Below are positions 1-9,236 of a stretch of DNA of 13,293 nt, piece by piece. The position numbers and the translations under genes are program-made. The notes below the pieces were generated by a model, which had not been told where the DNA came from, searched no databases, and saw only the letters and a program-made list of their open reading frames with translations. Source of the DNA: QHWK01 sp035315685 (GTDB lineage: Bacteria; Acidobacteriota; Vicinamibacteria; Vicinamibacterales; CAVVIG01); NCBI GenBank assembly GCA_035315685.1, contig DATFXR010000374.1, positions 1 to 13,293 on the forward strand, given 5' to 3'. Within the stretch, counting starts at the first letter, position 1. Every line of letters starts with the position of its first letter.

Positions 1-1
1 G

Positions 2-3000
2 CCCTGGTCGGGCCACGAAACGATGACGCCCGAGGTGAAGGCGTTCTACGAGTTCCATTCCGCGCTGATGGAGCCGTGGGACGGCCCGGCTTCGATCGCG
101 TTCACCGACGGCAGCGTGATTGGAGCGGTGCTCGATCGCAACGGCCTGCGTCCGTCGCGCTACTACGTGACGAAAGACGATCTGGTGATCATGGCCTCCG
201 AGGTCGGCGTGCTCGACATCCCGGCCGAGGACATCCTGCTGAAGGAACGCCTGCATCCGGGACGCCTGTTCCTCGTCGACACGGTCACGGGGCGCATCGT
301 CTCCGACGATGAAGTGAAGCGCGAGCTCGCCGCGGCGCAGCCGTACGGACTGTGGCTCGCCGACCACCTGGTGGACATCGAAGATCTTCCGGAAGCGCCG
401 CATCTGCCGCCGCTCAGCCACGAGCGGATCGTTCAGCGGCAGAAACTGTTCGGTTACACGCAGGAGGATCTCGCGATCCTGCTCGCGCCGATGGCCATGA
501 AAGGCGAAGAGCCGGTCGGATCGATGGGCACCGACACGTCGCTGGCCGTGCTGTCGGACCGTCCGCGCCTCCTCTACGATTACTTCAAGCAGCTCTTCGC
601 ACAGGTGACGAATCCGCCGCTCGACGCCATTCGCGAGGAGCTGGTGACGACGATGGGCTCGACGATCGGGCCGGAGGGCAACCTGCTCGACGCGCGGCCC
701 GAATCGTGCCGGCAGATCAAGATCAAGTATCCGATCATCGACAACGATCAGCTCGCGAAGCTGCGCTACGTCTACGAGCCCGCCTTCAAGTCGATCACGC
801 TGCCGATGCTCTACGACGCGCGCAAGGGCGGGCGCGGCCTGTCGGCCGCGATGGACACGCTGAAGAAGAGCGCGAGCGACGCGGTGGCAGCCGGCTACAC
901 GATCGTGATCCTCTCCGATCGCGGCGCCGATCGCGACATGGCGCCAATCCCGAGCCTGCTGGCGACCGCCGGCGTGCACCATCACCTGGTCCGCCAGGGC
1001 ACGCGCACGCAGTGCGGCCTGGTCGTCGAATCGGGCGACGCGCGAGAGGTCCATCACTGCGCCCTGCTCCTCGGTTTCGGCGCCGGCGTCGTGAACCCGT
1101 ACCTCGCGTTCGAAACGCTCGACGACATGATCCGCCAGCGTCAGCTCGTCGATGTGACCCACGACGAGGCGGTGATCAACTACATCCATGCGCTCAACAA
1201 GGGCATCCTGAAGGTGATGTCCAAGATGGGCATCTCGACGCTGCAGGGCTACTGCGGCGCGCAGATCTTCGAGGCGGTCGGACTCGATCGCACCTTCGTC
1301 GATCAGTACTTCACCTGGACGGCCTCGCGAATCGGCGGGATCGGCATCGACGTGGTCGCCGACGAAGTGCTCCGGCGGCACGCCGCGGCGTTTCCGCCGC
1401 GCAGCGGCGGCGCACGCGATCTCGAGAGCGGCGGCGAGTACCAGTGGCGGCGCGACGGCGAGTATCACCTGTTCAACCCGGACACCGTCTTCAAGCTGCA
1501 GCACGCGACGCGCAGCGGCCAGTACGAGATCTTCAAGGAGTACACCCGGCTGGTCGACGATCAGCACAAGCGTCAGGCGACGCTGCGCGGCCTGCTCGAG
1601 CTCGAGTCGAATCGGCCGCCGATCCCGATCGGCGAGGTCGAACCGGTCGACAGCATCGTCAAGCGCTTTGCGACCGGCGCGATGTCGTACGGATCGATCA
1701 GCCAGGAAGCGCACGAGACGCTGGCGATCGCGATGAACCGGATCGGCGGGAAGTCGAATACCGGCGAGGGCGGCGAGGATCCGGCGCGGCAGATCCCGGA
1801 TGCAAACGGCGACTGGCGGCGCAGCGCGATCAAACAGGTCGCGTCCGCGCGCTTCGGCGTCACCAGCGAATACCTCGTCAACGCCGACGACCTTCAGATC
1901 AAGATGGCGCAGGGCGCGAAGCCCGGCGAGGGCGGCCAGCTGCCCGGGCACAAGGTCTATCCGTGGATCGCGAAGGTCCGCTACGCCACGCCGGGCGTGG
2001 GACTCATCTCCCCGCCGCCGCATCACGACATCTATTCGATCGAAGACCTCGCCGAGCTGATCTACGACCTGAAGAACGCGAACCCGCGCGCGCGGATTTC
2101 CGTGAAGCTGGTCGCAGTGTCGGGCGTCGGTACGATCGCCGCCGGCGTCGCGAAGGCGCACGCCGACGTCATCCTGATCTCGGGACACGACGGCGGTACC
2201 GGTGCGTCGCCGCTGACCAGCATCAAACACGGCGGCGTGCCGTGGGAGCTCGGCCTCGCCGAAACGCAGCAGGTGCTGTTGATGAACAAGCTGCGCGATC
2301 GCGTGATCGTGCAGGTGGACGGCCAGCTCAAGACCGGGCGCGACGTCGTGGTCGCCGCGCTGATGGGCGCGGAGGAGTTCGGGTTCGCGACCGCGCCGCT
2401 GGTCGTCTCGGGCTGCGTGATGATGCGCGTCTGCCACCTCAATACCTGTCCGGTCGGGATCGCGACGCAGGATCCGGCGCTGCGCCGGCAGTTCTCTGGC
2501 AAGCCGGAGTTCGTGATCAATTTCTTCCGCTTCATCGCCGAAGAAGTGCGCGAGCACATGGCGCGGCTGGGATTCCGCACCATCGACGAGATGGTCGGCC
2601 GCGTGGACTGCCTGAAGGTGCGCGCCGCGATCGATCACTGGAAGGCCGAGGGCCTCGACTACTCCGCCATCCTGCAGATGCCGAAGACGGCGCCGGGCGT
2701 CGCCCGCCGCAAGACCCAGGCACAGGATCACGGGCTGGCGCAGGCGCTCGACAACGAACTGATCAAGGCCTGCGGCGCCGCGCTCGAACATGGTCGGCCG
2801 ATTGTCCTCGAGCGGCCGATCCGCAACGTGCATCGCGCCGTCGGCACGATGCTCGGCTACGAAGTGACGCGGCGCTGGGGCGGCGCTGGGTTGCCCGACG
2901 ACACGATCATCGTGCGGTTCGCGGGATCCGCCGGCCAGAGCTTCGGCGCCTTCGTGCCGCGGGGCATCACGCTCACGCTCGAAGGGGACACCAACGACTA

Positions 3001-3574
3001 CGTCGGCAAGGGGCTCTCCGGCGGCCGGATCGTGCTCGCGCCGCCGCGCCGCGCGACGTTCGCCGCCGCGGACAACGTGATTGCCGGCAACGTGGCGCTG
3101 TACGGCGCGACCAGCGGCGAGGTCTTCATCAGCGGCATCGCCGGAGAACGGTTCGCGGTGAGGAACTCCGGCGCCACCGCAGTCGTCGAGGGAGTCGGCG
3201 ACCACGGCTGCGAATACATGACCGGCGGGCGGGTGGTGGTCCTCGGCAGGACCGGGCGCAATTTCGCCGCCGGCATGAGCGGCGGCATCGCCTACGTGCT
3301 CAACGCGACGCGGGACTTCGAGCGGCGCTGCAATCACGAGCTCGTCGACCTCGAGCCGCTCGACACCGACGACCTCGCGTTCGTGCTCGATCTGATCGCG
3401 CGCCACGTCGAGCTGACCGGCAGCGCCCTCGGCGCGCGGCTGATTGCCGAGTGGCCGGCGACGTCGCTGCTGTTCACCAAGATCATGCCGCGCGACTACA
3501 AGCGCGCGCTCGCGACGCTGCCGGCACTCGAACCGATCGCGATGCTGAACACTCGGATGGTCGCGCATGGGTAA
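2..3574 (+). CDS. gltB: Glutamate synthase (GOGAT) large subunit, 5'-truncated
   Basis: This is the large subunit of glutamate synthase, which makes two glutamates from glutamine and 2-oxoglutarate in the cytoplasm. The frame is open from base 2, and the first residues (PWSGHET) match the interior of the class II amidotransferase domain, so the ATG at 23 is not the start. About 300 N-terminal residues, including the catalytic Cys1, lie outside the window; 1190 residues remain. Visible in order are the end of the glutaminase domain (MEPWDGPASIAFTDG, NGLRPSRYY), the central domain, the FMN-binding synthase domain (KSNTGEGGEDP, SGHDGGTGASP) and the beta-helix domain (from about base 2900). Three cysteines spaced Cx5Cx4C (visible residues 805, 811, 816; bases 2414-2449) fit the 3Fe-4S cluster. 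The stop overlaps gltD by 8 nt, so the two are probably translationally coupled. Confidence 0.97.
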   Translation, partial: PWSGHETMTPEVKAFYEFHSALMEPWDGPASIAFTDGSVIGAVLDRNGLRPSRYYVTKDDLVIMASEVGVLDIPAEDILLKERLHPGRLFLVDTVTGRIVSDDEVKRELAAAQPYGLWLADHLVDIEDLPEAPHLPPLSHERIVQRQKLFGYTQEDLAILLAPMAMKGEEPVGSMGTDTSLAVLSDRPRLLYDYFKQLFAQVTNPPLDAIREELVTTMGSTIGPEGNLLDARPESCRQIKIKYPIIDNDQLAKLRYVYEPAFKSITLPMLYDARKGGRGLSAAMDTLKKSASDAVAAGYTIVILSDRGADRDMAPIPSLLATAGVHHHLVRQGTRTQCGLVVESGDAREVHHCALLLGFGAGVVNPYLAFETLDDMIRQRQLVDVTHDEAVINYIHALNKGILKVMSKMGISTLQGYCGAQIFEAVGLDRTFVDQYFTWTASRIGGIGIDVVADEVLRRHAAAFPPRSGGARDLESGGEYQWRRDGEYHLFNPDTVFKLQHATRSGQYEIFKEYTRLVDDQHKRQATLRGLLELESNRPPIPIGEVEPVDSIVKRFATGAMSYGSISQEAHETLAIAMNRIGGKSNTGEGGEDPARQIPDANGDWRRSAIKQVASARFGVTSEYLVNADDLQIKMAQGAKPGEGGQLPGHKVYPWIAKVRYATPGVGLISPPPHHDIYSIEDLAELIYDLKNANPRARISVKLVAVSGVGTIAAGVAKAHADVILISGHDGGTGASPLTSIKHGGVPWELGLAETQQVLLMNKLRDRVIVQVDGQLKTGRDVVVAALMGAEEFGFATAPLVVSGCVMMRVCHLNTCPVGIATQDPALRRQFSGKPEFVINFFRFIAEEVREHMARLGFRTIDEMVGRVDCLKVRAAIDHWKAEGLDYSAILQMPKTAPGVARRKTQAQDHGLAQALDNELIKACGAALEHGRPIVLERPIRNVHRAVGTMLGYEVTRRWGGAGLPDDTIIVRFAGSAGQSFGAFVPRGITLTLEGDTNDYVGKGLSGGRIVLAPPRRATFAAADNVIAGNVALYGATSGEVFISGIAGERFAVRNSGATAVVEGVGDHGCEYMTGGRVVVLGRTGRNFAAGMSGGIAYVLNATRDFERRCNHELVDLEPLDTDDLAFVLDLIARHVELTGSALGARLIAEWPATSLLFTKIMPRDYKRALATLPALEPIAMLNTRMVAHG

Positions 3575-4976
3575 GGTCACCGGCTTCCTGGAGATTCAAC
3601 GGCAGAAGCCGCCGGCGCGTCCTGTCGCCGAGCGCGTCCGCGACTGGCACGAAGTGCCGCTTCCGTACGAGCCGTCGGCGCTCAAGGGCCAGACGGCGCG
3701 CTGCATGGACTGCGGCATTCCGTTCTGCCACCAGGGCTGTCCGCTCGGAAACCTGATCCCGGACTGGAACGATCTCGTGTACCGCGATCGCTGGCACACG
3801 GCGATCGATCGGCTGCACGCGACGAATAACTTTCCGGAGTTCACCGGACGGCTGTGTCCGGCGCCGTGCGAGGGATCGTGCGTGCTCGGCATCAACAACT
3901 CGCCGGTAACGATCAAGTCTGCGGAAGTCGCGATCATCGAGCGTGCGTTCGACGAGGGCTGGGTGGCCGCGGAGCCGCCCGCCGCGCGCACCGGTAAGCG
4001 CGTCGCCGTCGTCGGCTCCGGACCGTCGGGCCTGGCAGCCGCGGCTCAGCTGAATCGCGCCGGTCACGCGGTCACGGTATTCGAGCGCGCCGATCGGATC
4101 GGAGGGCTGCTCCGCTACGGCATCCCGGCGTTCAAGCTCGAGAAACGGTTTCTCGAGCGGCGCCTGGCGCTGATGCGCGAAGAAGGCGTCGCCTTCCAGA
4201 CCAGCTGCCACATCGGTGTGAACCGCGATGCGCAGGCGTTGCAACGCGATTTCGACGCGATCGTGCTGGCCGGCGGATCGACGGTGCCGCGCGATCTGCG
4301 CGTGCCGGGGCGTGAGCTCGACGGCATTCACTTCGCGATGGAATATCTGACGGCGCAGAACCGCGCCTGCGAGGGGGACGCGGTCCAGACGATCGACGCG
4401 CGCGGCAAGCACGTGATCATCATCGGCGGTGGCGACACCGGCGCCGACTGTCTCGGCACCGCGCACCGTCAGGGCGCCAAGAGCGTGCGCCAGCTCGAAC
4501 TGCTGGAGCGGCCGCCCGACAGTCGCGCGCCGCAGAATCCGTGGCCGACCTGGCCCAACATCTTCCGAGTCTCGTCGGCCCACGAAGAGGGCGGCGAGCG
4601 CCACTACGCGATCGCCACCGAACGGTTCGTCGCCGCTCCGGGCGGCAACCACGGTCGTGTCGCACGGCTCGACGCGGTTTTCGTCGATACGAAGGAGCCG
4701 ATCGCGTTCGACGCCGATCTCGTCCTGCTCGCGATGGGATTCGTCGGACCGGAGCGCAACGGAGTGATCGACGGCCTGGGCATCCAGCTGACCGAACGGG
4801 GCACGGTGGCGCGCAACACGGACTGGATGACCAACCTGCCGGGGGTGTTCGCCACCGGCGATATGCAGCGCGGCCAGTCGCTCATCGTCTGGGCGATCGC
4901 GGACGGGCGCAGCTGCGCGCGTGGCGTCGACGCGTATCTGATGGGTAGTTCATCGTTGCCGGCTGCCGTCGCGTAG
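3567..4976 (+). CDS. gltD: Glutamate synthase small subunit (NADPH-type)
   Basis: GltD supplies electrons from NAD(P)H through FAD and iron-sulfur clusters to the large subunit. The 469 residues match the usual length of about 470. The N-terminal part has two cysteine groups, C46, C49, C54, C58 and C97, C101, C105 (CPAPCEGSC), expected to hold the low-potential 4Fe-4S clusters. The FAD-binding GSGPSG motif is near residue 150, a second dinucleotide-binding GGGDTG is at 287-292, and the ATGD-containing C-terminal FAD motif is near the end. The ATG lies inside the end of gltB, which fixes the start; only a weak GGATGG precedes it. GltD-like domains also occur in other oxidoreductases (AegA, dihydropyrimidine dehydrogenase), but adjacency to gltB decides the assignment. 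Confidence 0.97.
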   Translation: MGKVTGFLEIQRQKPPARPVAERVRDWHEVPLPYEPSALKGQTARCMDCGIPFCHQGCPLGNLIPDWNDLVYRDRWHTAIDRLHATNNFPEFTGRLCPAPCEGSCVLGINNSPVTIKSAEVAIIERAFDEGWVAAEPPAARTGKRVAVVGSGPSGLAAAAQLNRAGHAVTVFERADRIGGLLRYGIPAFKLEKRFLERRLALMREEGVAFQTSCHIGVNRDAQALQRDFDAIVLAGGSTVPRDLRVPGRELDGIHFAMEYLTAQNRACEGDAVQTIDARGKHVIIIGGGDTGADCLGTAHRQGAKSVRQLELLERPPDSRAPQNPWPTWPNIFRVSSAHEEGGERHYAIATERFVAAPGGNHGRVARLDAVFVDTKEPIAFDADLVLLAMGFVGPERNGVIDGLGIQLTERGTVARNTDWMTNLPGVFATGDMQRGQSLIVWAIADGRSCARGVDAYLMGSSSLPAAVA

Positions 4977-4979
4977 CGT

Positions 4980-7469
4980 ATGGCGCCCTCCGCGGTGGAC
5001 AGCGCGCGAGCGGAGCTGTCGGCGGCCGCTGCGCGCGGCGAGGGCGGACGTGCGGCGCTGCGGCAGTTCTCGGACTGCGTCGACGGTTTCCTTCAGTCGC
5101 TCTTCGCTGACGCTGCCGGCAGCGCGGGCGCCAGCCTGGTGGTCGCCCTCGGCGGCTACGGCCGGCGTCAGCTGTGCCTCCACTCGGACGTTGACGTCCT
5201 CCTCCTGTTCGACGGCGAGATCGGCGCCGCCGAGGAACATCTCGTGCGCGCCATCCTGCATCCGCTGTGGGACGCGCGCTTCTCGGTCGGCCACCAGATT
5301 CGCCAGGTCGCCGACTTCGCCGAGCTCGAGATCGACAACCCGGAGTTCCTGATCGCACTGCTCGACGCGCGCGCCGTCGCCGGCGACGCGACACTGCTCG
5401 ATCGCATCGCCGCGCGCGTGCACTCGCCCGCCGCGCGGACGCGGATTCTCGACGCGCTGAAGCGCCTGATCGGTGAGCGGCACGCACGCTTCAACGACAC
5501 CCTCTACCAGCTCGAGCCGGACCTCAAGGATGCTCCGGGAGCGCTTCGCGACATCTGGGGGGCGCGCGCGATCGCCGCGATGACTGACCCGGCGCTGATC
5601 GACCGCGGCGGGGCCGATCGCGCCCGCCTCGACGAGGCCGAGGAATTCCTGCTGCGGGCCCGGTCGATTCTCCACGTCGAGCACAAACGCAACAACAACG
5701 TGTTGAGCCACGAGAGCCAGGAGCAGGCGGCCAGGCTGATGGGCTACGACGGCGCGCCGCGCCAGCAGGTCGAGCGGCTGATGGGCGACTACTTCCGTCA
5801 CGCGCGGGCGGTGAATCGATCGCTCGACTGGATCGGACAGCACGCGCCGGAGCCGGTCGCCGAGAATGTCGTCCGATCGCGTGACGGCATCCGGTTCGTC
5901 GACGTCGATCGGGCCGAAGGCCATCCGGAGAGCTGGCTGTCACTCTTTCAGGCGGCGCTCGACACGAACACAGCCGTCGCGGACGGGACGCTCGCGTGGA
6001 TTCAGCAGCGGGTCGATCACCGGTCAGCCGACGAGTTCTTTCCGACGCCCTCCGACCGCGCCGCGCTGCTCGCGTTCCTGAAACCGCGTGCGGGCCTGTA
6101 CGAACGGCTGTCGGAGATGCACGACTGCGGACTCCTCGGGCGAATCTTCCCGGAGTTCCAGGCGATCTTCTCCCGCGTCGTCCGTGATTTCTATCACCGC
6201 TACACGGTCGACGAGCACACGCTGCTGACGATCAAGAACCTCGAGCGTCTGGCGACACGGGCCGTGAAAGGGCGCGAGCGATTCGGCGCGCTGCTCGACG
6301 ACCTCGTCCACCCCGAGCTGCTCGTCCTCGCGCTGCTCTTCCACGACGTCGGCAAGTGGCGCGATCAGGACGACCACTCCGAAGAGAGCGTGCGGATGGC
6401 GATGACGATGACCCGGCGGCTGCAGCTGCCCGACGGCCCCACCGCGTTGATCGAGTTTCTCATCCGCCATCACACGCAGATGTCGCGCATCGCGTTTCGC
6501 CGCGACACCGAGGATCCGGAGATCGTCCGCCAGCTGGCCGACCTGGTCGGTATCGAAGAACGGCTGAAGATGCTCTGCCTCCTCACGCTCGTGGACGTGG
6601 ACGCGGTCAGCCCCGACACGCTGACACCGTGGCGCGAAGAGCTGCTGTGGCGGCTCTACGTGGATACCTACAACCACCTGACTCTCGAGTACGCCGACGA
6701 GCGCATCGATCACGAAGAATCGGGACTGCGCGCGCTGATCGCCGGCCGCCCGGACGACCTGACGGAAGCCGAGATCGCACGGTTCGCCGAGGGGCTGCCC
6801 CGACGCTACCTGAAACTCTTTCCGCACGAACAGATCTATCGACACGTGCGGCTGTCACGCGACATCCGGCCCGACGACATCCACGCCGATCTCAAGCGGA
6901 AGGAGTCCTTGTGGGAGCTGACGGTTGCCACGCTCGACAAGCCGTTCTTGTTCTCGAACATCTGCGGCGCGCTGTCGTCGTTCGGGATGGACATCTCGCG
7001 CGGCCACGCCATGACGAACCCGAACGGTCTGGTGCTCGACGTCTGCGAATTCACCGATCAGGAGCACTTTCTCGAGCTCAACGCGACCGGCAAGGATCAG
7101 TTCCTGAGCGTGCTGGCGGCGGTCGTCTCGGGTCAGGCCGACGTCACCGAGCGCTTGCGCGCGCGCGAGCAGAGCGTCCTCTACCGTCGCCGCACCGGGG
7201 TGACGGCAACGCCGCCGGTGATTCACGCGGACAACCAGTCGTCACGCCGTTACACGATTCTCGATCTCGTGGCCGACAACGCGCTCGGCCTGCTCCACCG
7301 GGTGAGCCGCGTGATCTCGCGGCACGGCTGTGACGTCGATCTGGTGCTGATTTCGACCGAAGGCCAGAAGGCGATCGACGTGTTCCACATCACCAGGGCC
7401 GGCGCCAAGCTGACCGACGCGGCGATCGGCGAATTGACTGCGGACATCCACCGTACGCTGGAGGCATGA
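4980..7469 (+). CDS. glnD: PII uridylyltransferase / uridylyl-removing enzyme
   Basis: GlnD senses glutamine and adds or removes UMP on PII. The 829-residue protein has the expected order: an N-terminal nucleotidyltransferase domain with GGYGRR and the metal-binding SDVD (D70, D72); a linker helical region; an HD hydrolase domain with H455-D456 in LFHDVGK, followed by DHS; and two C-terminal ACT domains (starting about residues 644 and 758) that bind glutamine in known members. It is somewhat shorter than the roughly 890-residue E. coli protein. The usual GRGEL after the glycine motif is GRRQL here, but the acidic pair is intact, so both activities are expected. It starts 3 nt after gltD without a clear Shine-Dalgarno, consistent with coupling, and ends 1 nt before glnB, which encodes its substrate. 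Confidence 0.95.
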   Translation: MAPSAVDSARAELSAAAARGEGGRAALRQFSDCVDGFLQSLFADAAGSAGASLVVALGGYGRRQLCLHSDVDVLLLFDGEIGAAEEHLVRAILHPLWDARFSVGHQIRQVADFAELEIDNPEFLIALLDARAVAGDATLLDRIAARVHSPAARTRILDALKRLIGERHARFNDTLYQLEPDLKDAPGALRDIWGARAIAAMTDPALIDRGGADRARLDEAEEFLLRARSILHVEHKRNNNVLSHESQEQAARLMGYDGAPRQQVERLMGDYFRHARAVNRSLDWIGQHAPEPVAENVVRSRDGIRFVDVDRAEGHPESWLSLFQAALDTNTAVADGTLAWIQQRVDHRSADEFFPTPSDRAALLAFLKPRAGLYERLSEMHDCGLLGRIFPEFQAIFSRVVRDFYHRYTVDEHTLLTIKNLERLATRAVKGRERFGALLDDLVHPELLVLALLFHDVGKWRDQDDHSEESVRMAMTMTRRLQLPDGPTALIEFLIRHHTQMSRIAFRRDTEDPEIVRQLADLVGIEERLKMLCLLTLVDVDAVSPDTLTPWREELLWRLYVDTYNHLTLEYADERIDHEESGLRALIAGRPDDLTEAEIARFAEGLPRRYLKLFPHEQIYRHVRLSRDIRPDDIHADLKRKESLWELTVATLDKPFLFSNICGALSSFGMDISRGHAMTNPNGLVLDVCEFTDQEHFLELNATGKDQFLSVLAAVVSGQADVTERLRAREQSVLYRRRTGVTATPPVIHADNQSSRRYTILDLVADNALGLLHRVSRVISRHGCDVDLVLISTEGQKAIDVFHITRAGAKLTDAAIGELTADIHRTLEA

Positions 7470-7470
7470 G

Positions 7471-7803
7471 ATGAAGTTGATCAAGGCCATCGTGCGCCCC
7501 AACAAAGTCGACGATGTCAAGGACGCGCTCGGGCGAGTGAGCCTCCCGGGGATGACGGTGACCGAGGTCCGCGGCCACGGCAAACAAAAAGGCCATACCG
7601 CGATCTACCGCGGCAAGGAGTACGACGTCAGCCTGCTGCCGAAAATGCAGATTGAAGTCGTCGTACCCGACAACCTCGTAGACGAAGCGGTGGCGGCGAT
7701 CATCACCGCAGCGCGCACCGGCGAGATCGGCGACGGGCGCGTCTTCGTCATTCCGGTCGAGCAGAGCTATCGCATCCGCACCGGCGAACGGAGTGACTCG
7801 TGA
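7471..7803 (+). CDS. glnB: Nitrogen regulatory protein PII
   Basis: PII is a trimeric signal protein that reads ATP/ADP, 2-oxoglutarate and, through GlnD, glutamine. The 110 residues match the family length (about 112). The T-loop carries Tyr51 in YRGKEY, the uridylylation site in proteobacterial PII, and the C-terminal signature TGEIGDGRVFVIPV is intact. A GGAGG at 7460-7464, 6 nt before the ATG, sets the start. The gene overlaps amt by 4 nt. That pairing is typical of GlnK, so the protein probably gates Amt as well; GlnB and GlnK cannot be told apart from sequence alone, and glnK is an equally good name. With glnD just upstream, the modifying enzyme and its target are probably made from one mRNA. 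Confidence 0.96.
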   Translation: MKLIKAIVRPNKVDDVKDALGRVSLPGMTVTEVRGHGKQKGHTAIYRGKEYDVSLLPKMQIEVVVPDNLVDEAVAAIITAARTGEIGDGRVFVIPVEQSYRIRTGERSDS

Positions 7804-9212
7804 GAGCCGCCGCCGCACTCGCGCTGCTGTGCTGCGTGTTGCTCGGCTCGATGCTGCATGCGCAGACCGCCACCGGCGCGGCAGCCGGGGCCCCGCCGGC
7901 GCAGGTCGATCTGGCGAGGCTCGATCAGCGCGTCACCGCCGCGCAATCCGCTGCCGACAATGCCTGGATGCTGGTGAGCGCGGCGCTGGTGCTGATGATG
8001 ACCGGCCCCGGACTCGCGCTCTTCTACGGCGGGCTGGTCCGTCAGAAGAACACGCTCGCGATCATGATCCAGAGCTTCGCGCTGATGGCGCTGATCACCG
8101 TCCTGTGGGCGATGGTCGGCTACAGCCTCTGCTTCAGCGAAGGGACGCCGATCATCGGCGGGTTCGGACATGCGTTCCTGCGCGGCGTCGGCGTCGATCC
8201 GAACGCCGACTACGCCGGGACCATTCCGCAGCTCACCTTCATGGTGTACCAGCTGATGTTCGCGATCATCACCCCGGCGTTGATCACCGGCGCCACCGCG
8301 GAGCGGATGACGTTCAGCGGCACCGTCGTGTTCATGACCCTGTGGTCGCTTGGCGTCTATGCGCCGCTCGCGCACATGGTGTGGGGCAAGGGGGGCCTGC
8401 TCAACGCGACACTCGGTGGCCGCTTTCCGACGCTCGACTTCGCCGGCGGCACGGTCGTGCACATCACCTCCGGCGTGTCGGCGCTCGTCTGCGCGCTCTA
8501 TCTCGGCAAACGCACCGGTTACCCGAGGGAGCCGATGCCGCCGCACAGCCTGGTCCTGAGCTTCATCGGCGCGTGCCTACTGTGGGTGGGCTGGTTCGGT
8601 TTCAACGCCGGCAGCGCGCTCGCCTCGAACGGCGTGGCCGCGAGCGCGTTCGTGGCGACGCATTTCGCCGCCGCCGCGGCGACGATCGGGTGGCTCGCCG
8701 CAGAGTGGATCACCCGCGGGCGGCCGAGCGCGCTCGGCGCGATCTCGGGCGCCGTCGCCGGGCTCGTGGCGATCACGCCGGCCTCCGGCTTCGTGACGCC
8801 CGTGCCTGCGCTGCTCATCGGCCTGGCGGCTGGCATCGGCTGTTTCGTGATGGTGACGATTGCGAAAGGCCGCTTCGGCTACGACGATGCGCTCGACGCG
8901 TTCGGCGTGCACGGCGCCGGAGGAACGATCGGCGCGCTGCTGACCGGCATCTTCGCGACGCGACTGGTCAACCCGATTTTTCACGATTCCCAGGGCGCGG
9001 CGTTGCCGGTCGGCCTGCTCGATGGCAACCCATCGCAACTCGCTTATCAACTCGTCGGGATCGCGATGGCGTGGATCTTCGCGCTCGTCGGCAGCCTCGT
9101 CCTGCTGAAGATCACCGACCTCCTGGTCGGCGTTCGCGCGAGCGAAGCGCAGGAACTCGAAGGTCTCGACCTCACCGAGCACGGCGAGGAGGCCTACAAC
9201 CTGGAGATGTAG
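7800..9212 (+). CDS. amt: Ammonium channel, Amt/MEP/Rh family
   Basis: This is an inner-membrane ammonium channel of 470 residues. It starts with GTG in a GTGA overlap with the glnB stop; GGAG at 7790-7793 lies 6 nt upstream. The first 22 or so residues look like a cleavable signal peptide (hydrophobic run ending MLHAQ), as in AmtB, followed by about 11 membrane segments. Family marks include FYGGLVRQKN, the HMVWG segment (likely pore Trp195), WFGFNAGSAL, and the pore twin histidines H221 (VVHITSG) and H371 (GVHGAGG). These are 150 residues apart, exactly as H168/H318 in E. coli AmtB. The cytoplasmic tail ends with the conserved LDLTEHGEEAY, which in known channels couples to PII. Regulation by the upstream PII is expected from family knowledge. 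Confidence 0.97.
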   Translation: MRAAAALALLCCVLLGSMLHAQTATGAAAGAPPAQVDLARLDQRVTAAQSAADNAWMLVSAALVLMMTGPGLALFYGGLVRQKNTLAIMIQSFALMALITVLWAMVGYSLCFSEGTPIIGGFGHAFLRGVGVDPNADYAGTIPQLTFMVYQLMFAIITPALITGATAERMTFSGTVVFMTLWSLGVYAPLAHMVWGKGGLLNATLGGRFPTLDFAGGTVVHITSGVSALVCALYLGKRTGYPREPMPPHSLVLSFIGACLLWVGWFGFNAGSALASNGVAASAFVATHFAAAAATIGWLAAEWITRGRPSALGAISGAVAGLVAITPASGFVTPVPALLIGLAAGIGCFVMVTIAKGRFGYDDALDAFGVHGAGGTIGALLTGIFATRLVNPIFHDSQGAALPVGLLDGNPSQLAYQLVGIAMAWIFALVGSLVLLKITDLLVGVRASEAQELEGLDLTEHGEEAYNLEM

Positions 9213-9223
9213 GGGCGGCACGC

Positions 9224-9229
9224 TATACT
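9224..9229 (+). promoter_or_regulatory. Probable -10 box of a leaderless promoter
   Basis: TATACT ends 7 nt before the ATG of the LysE-type gene, so transcription would start at or next to the A of the ATG. No Shine-Dalgarno lies in the 7 nt between. No good -35 is seen; the sequence 17 nt upstream is CTGGAG. The 24-nt gap after amt contains no terminator, so readthrough from the nitrogen operon is also possible. Confidence 0.5.
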
Positions 9230-9236
9230 GCCGGTC

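Noticed and set aside
23..25. ATG at 23 as the gltB start
   Set aside because: The frame is open to base 2, and the upstream residues PWSGHET match conserved interior GltB sequence.
352..3756. Very long open frame overlapping gltB in another plus frame
   Set aside because: It translates to Arg/Ala/Gly-rich low-complexity sequence typical of frame shadows in high-GC genes; gltB in the other frame has clear domains throughout.
3483..4652. 389-codon minus-strand open frame across gltD
   Set aside because: Arg-rich, no recognisable motif, fully antisense to well-supported gltB/gltD coding sequence.
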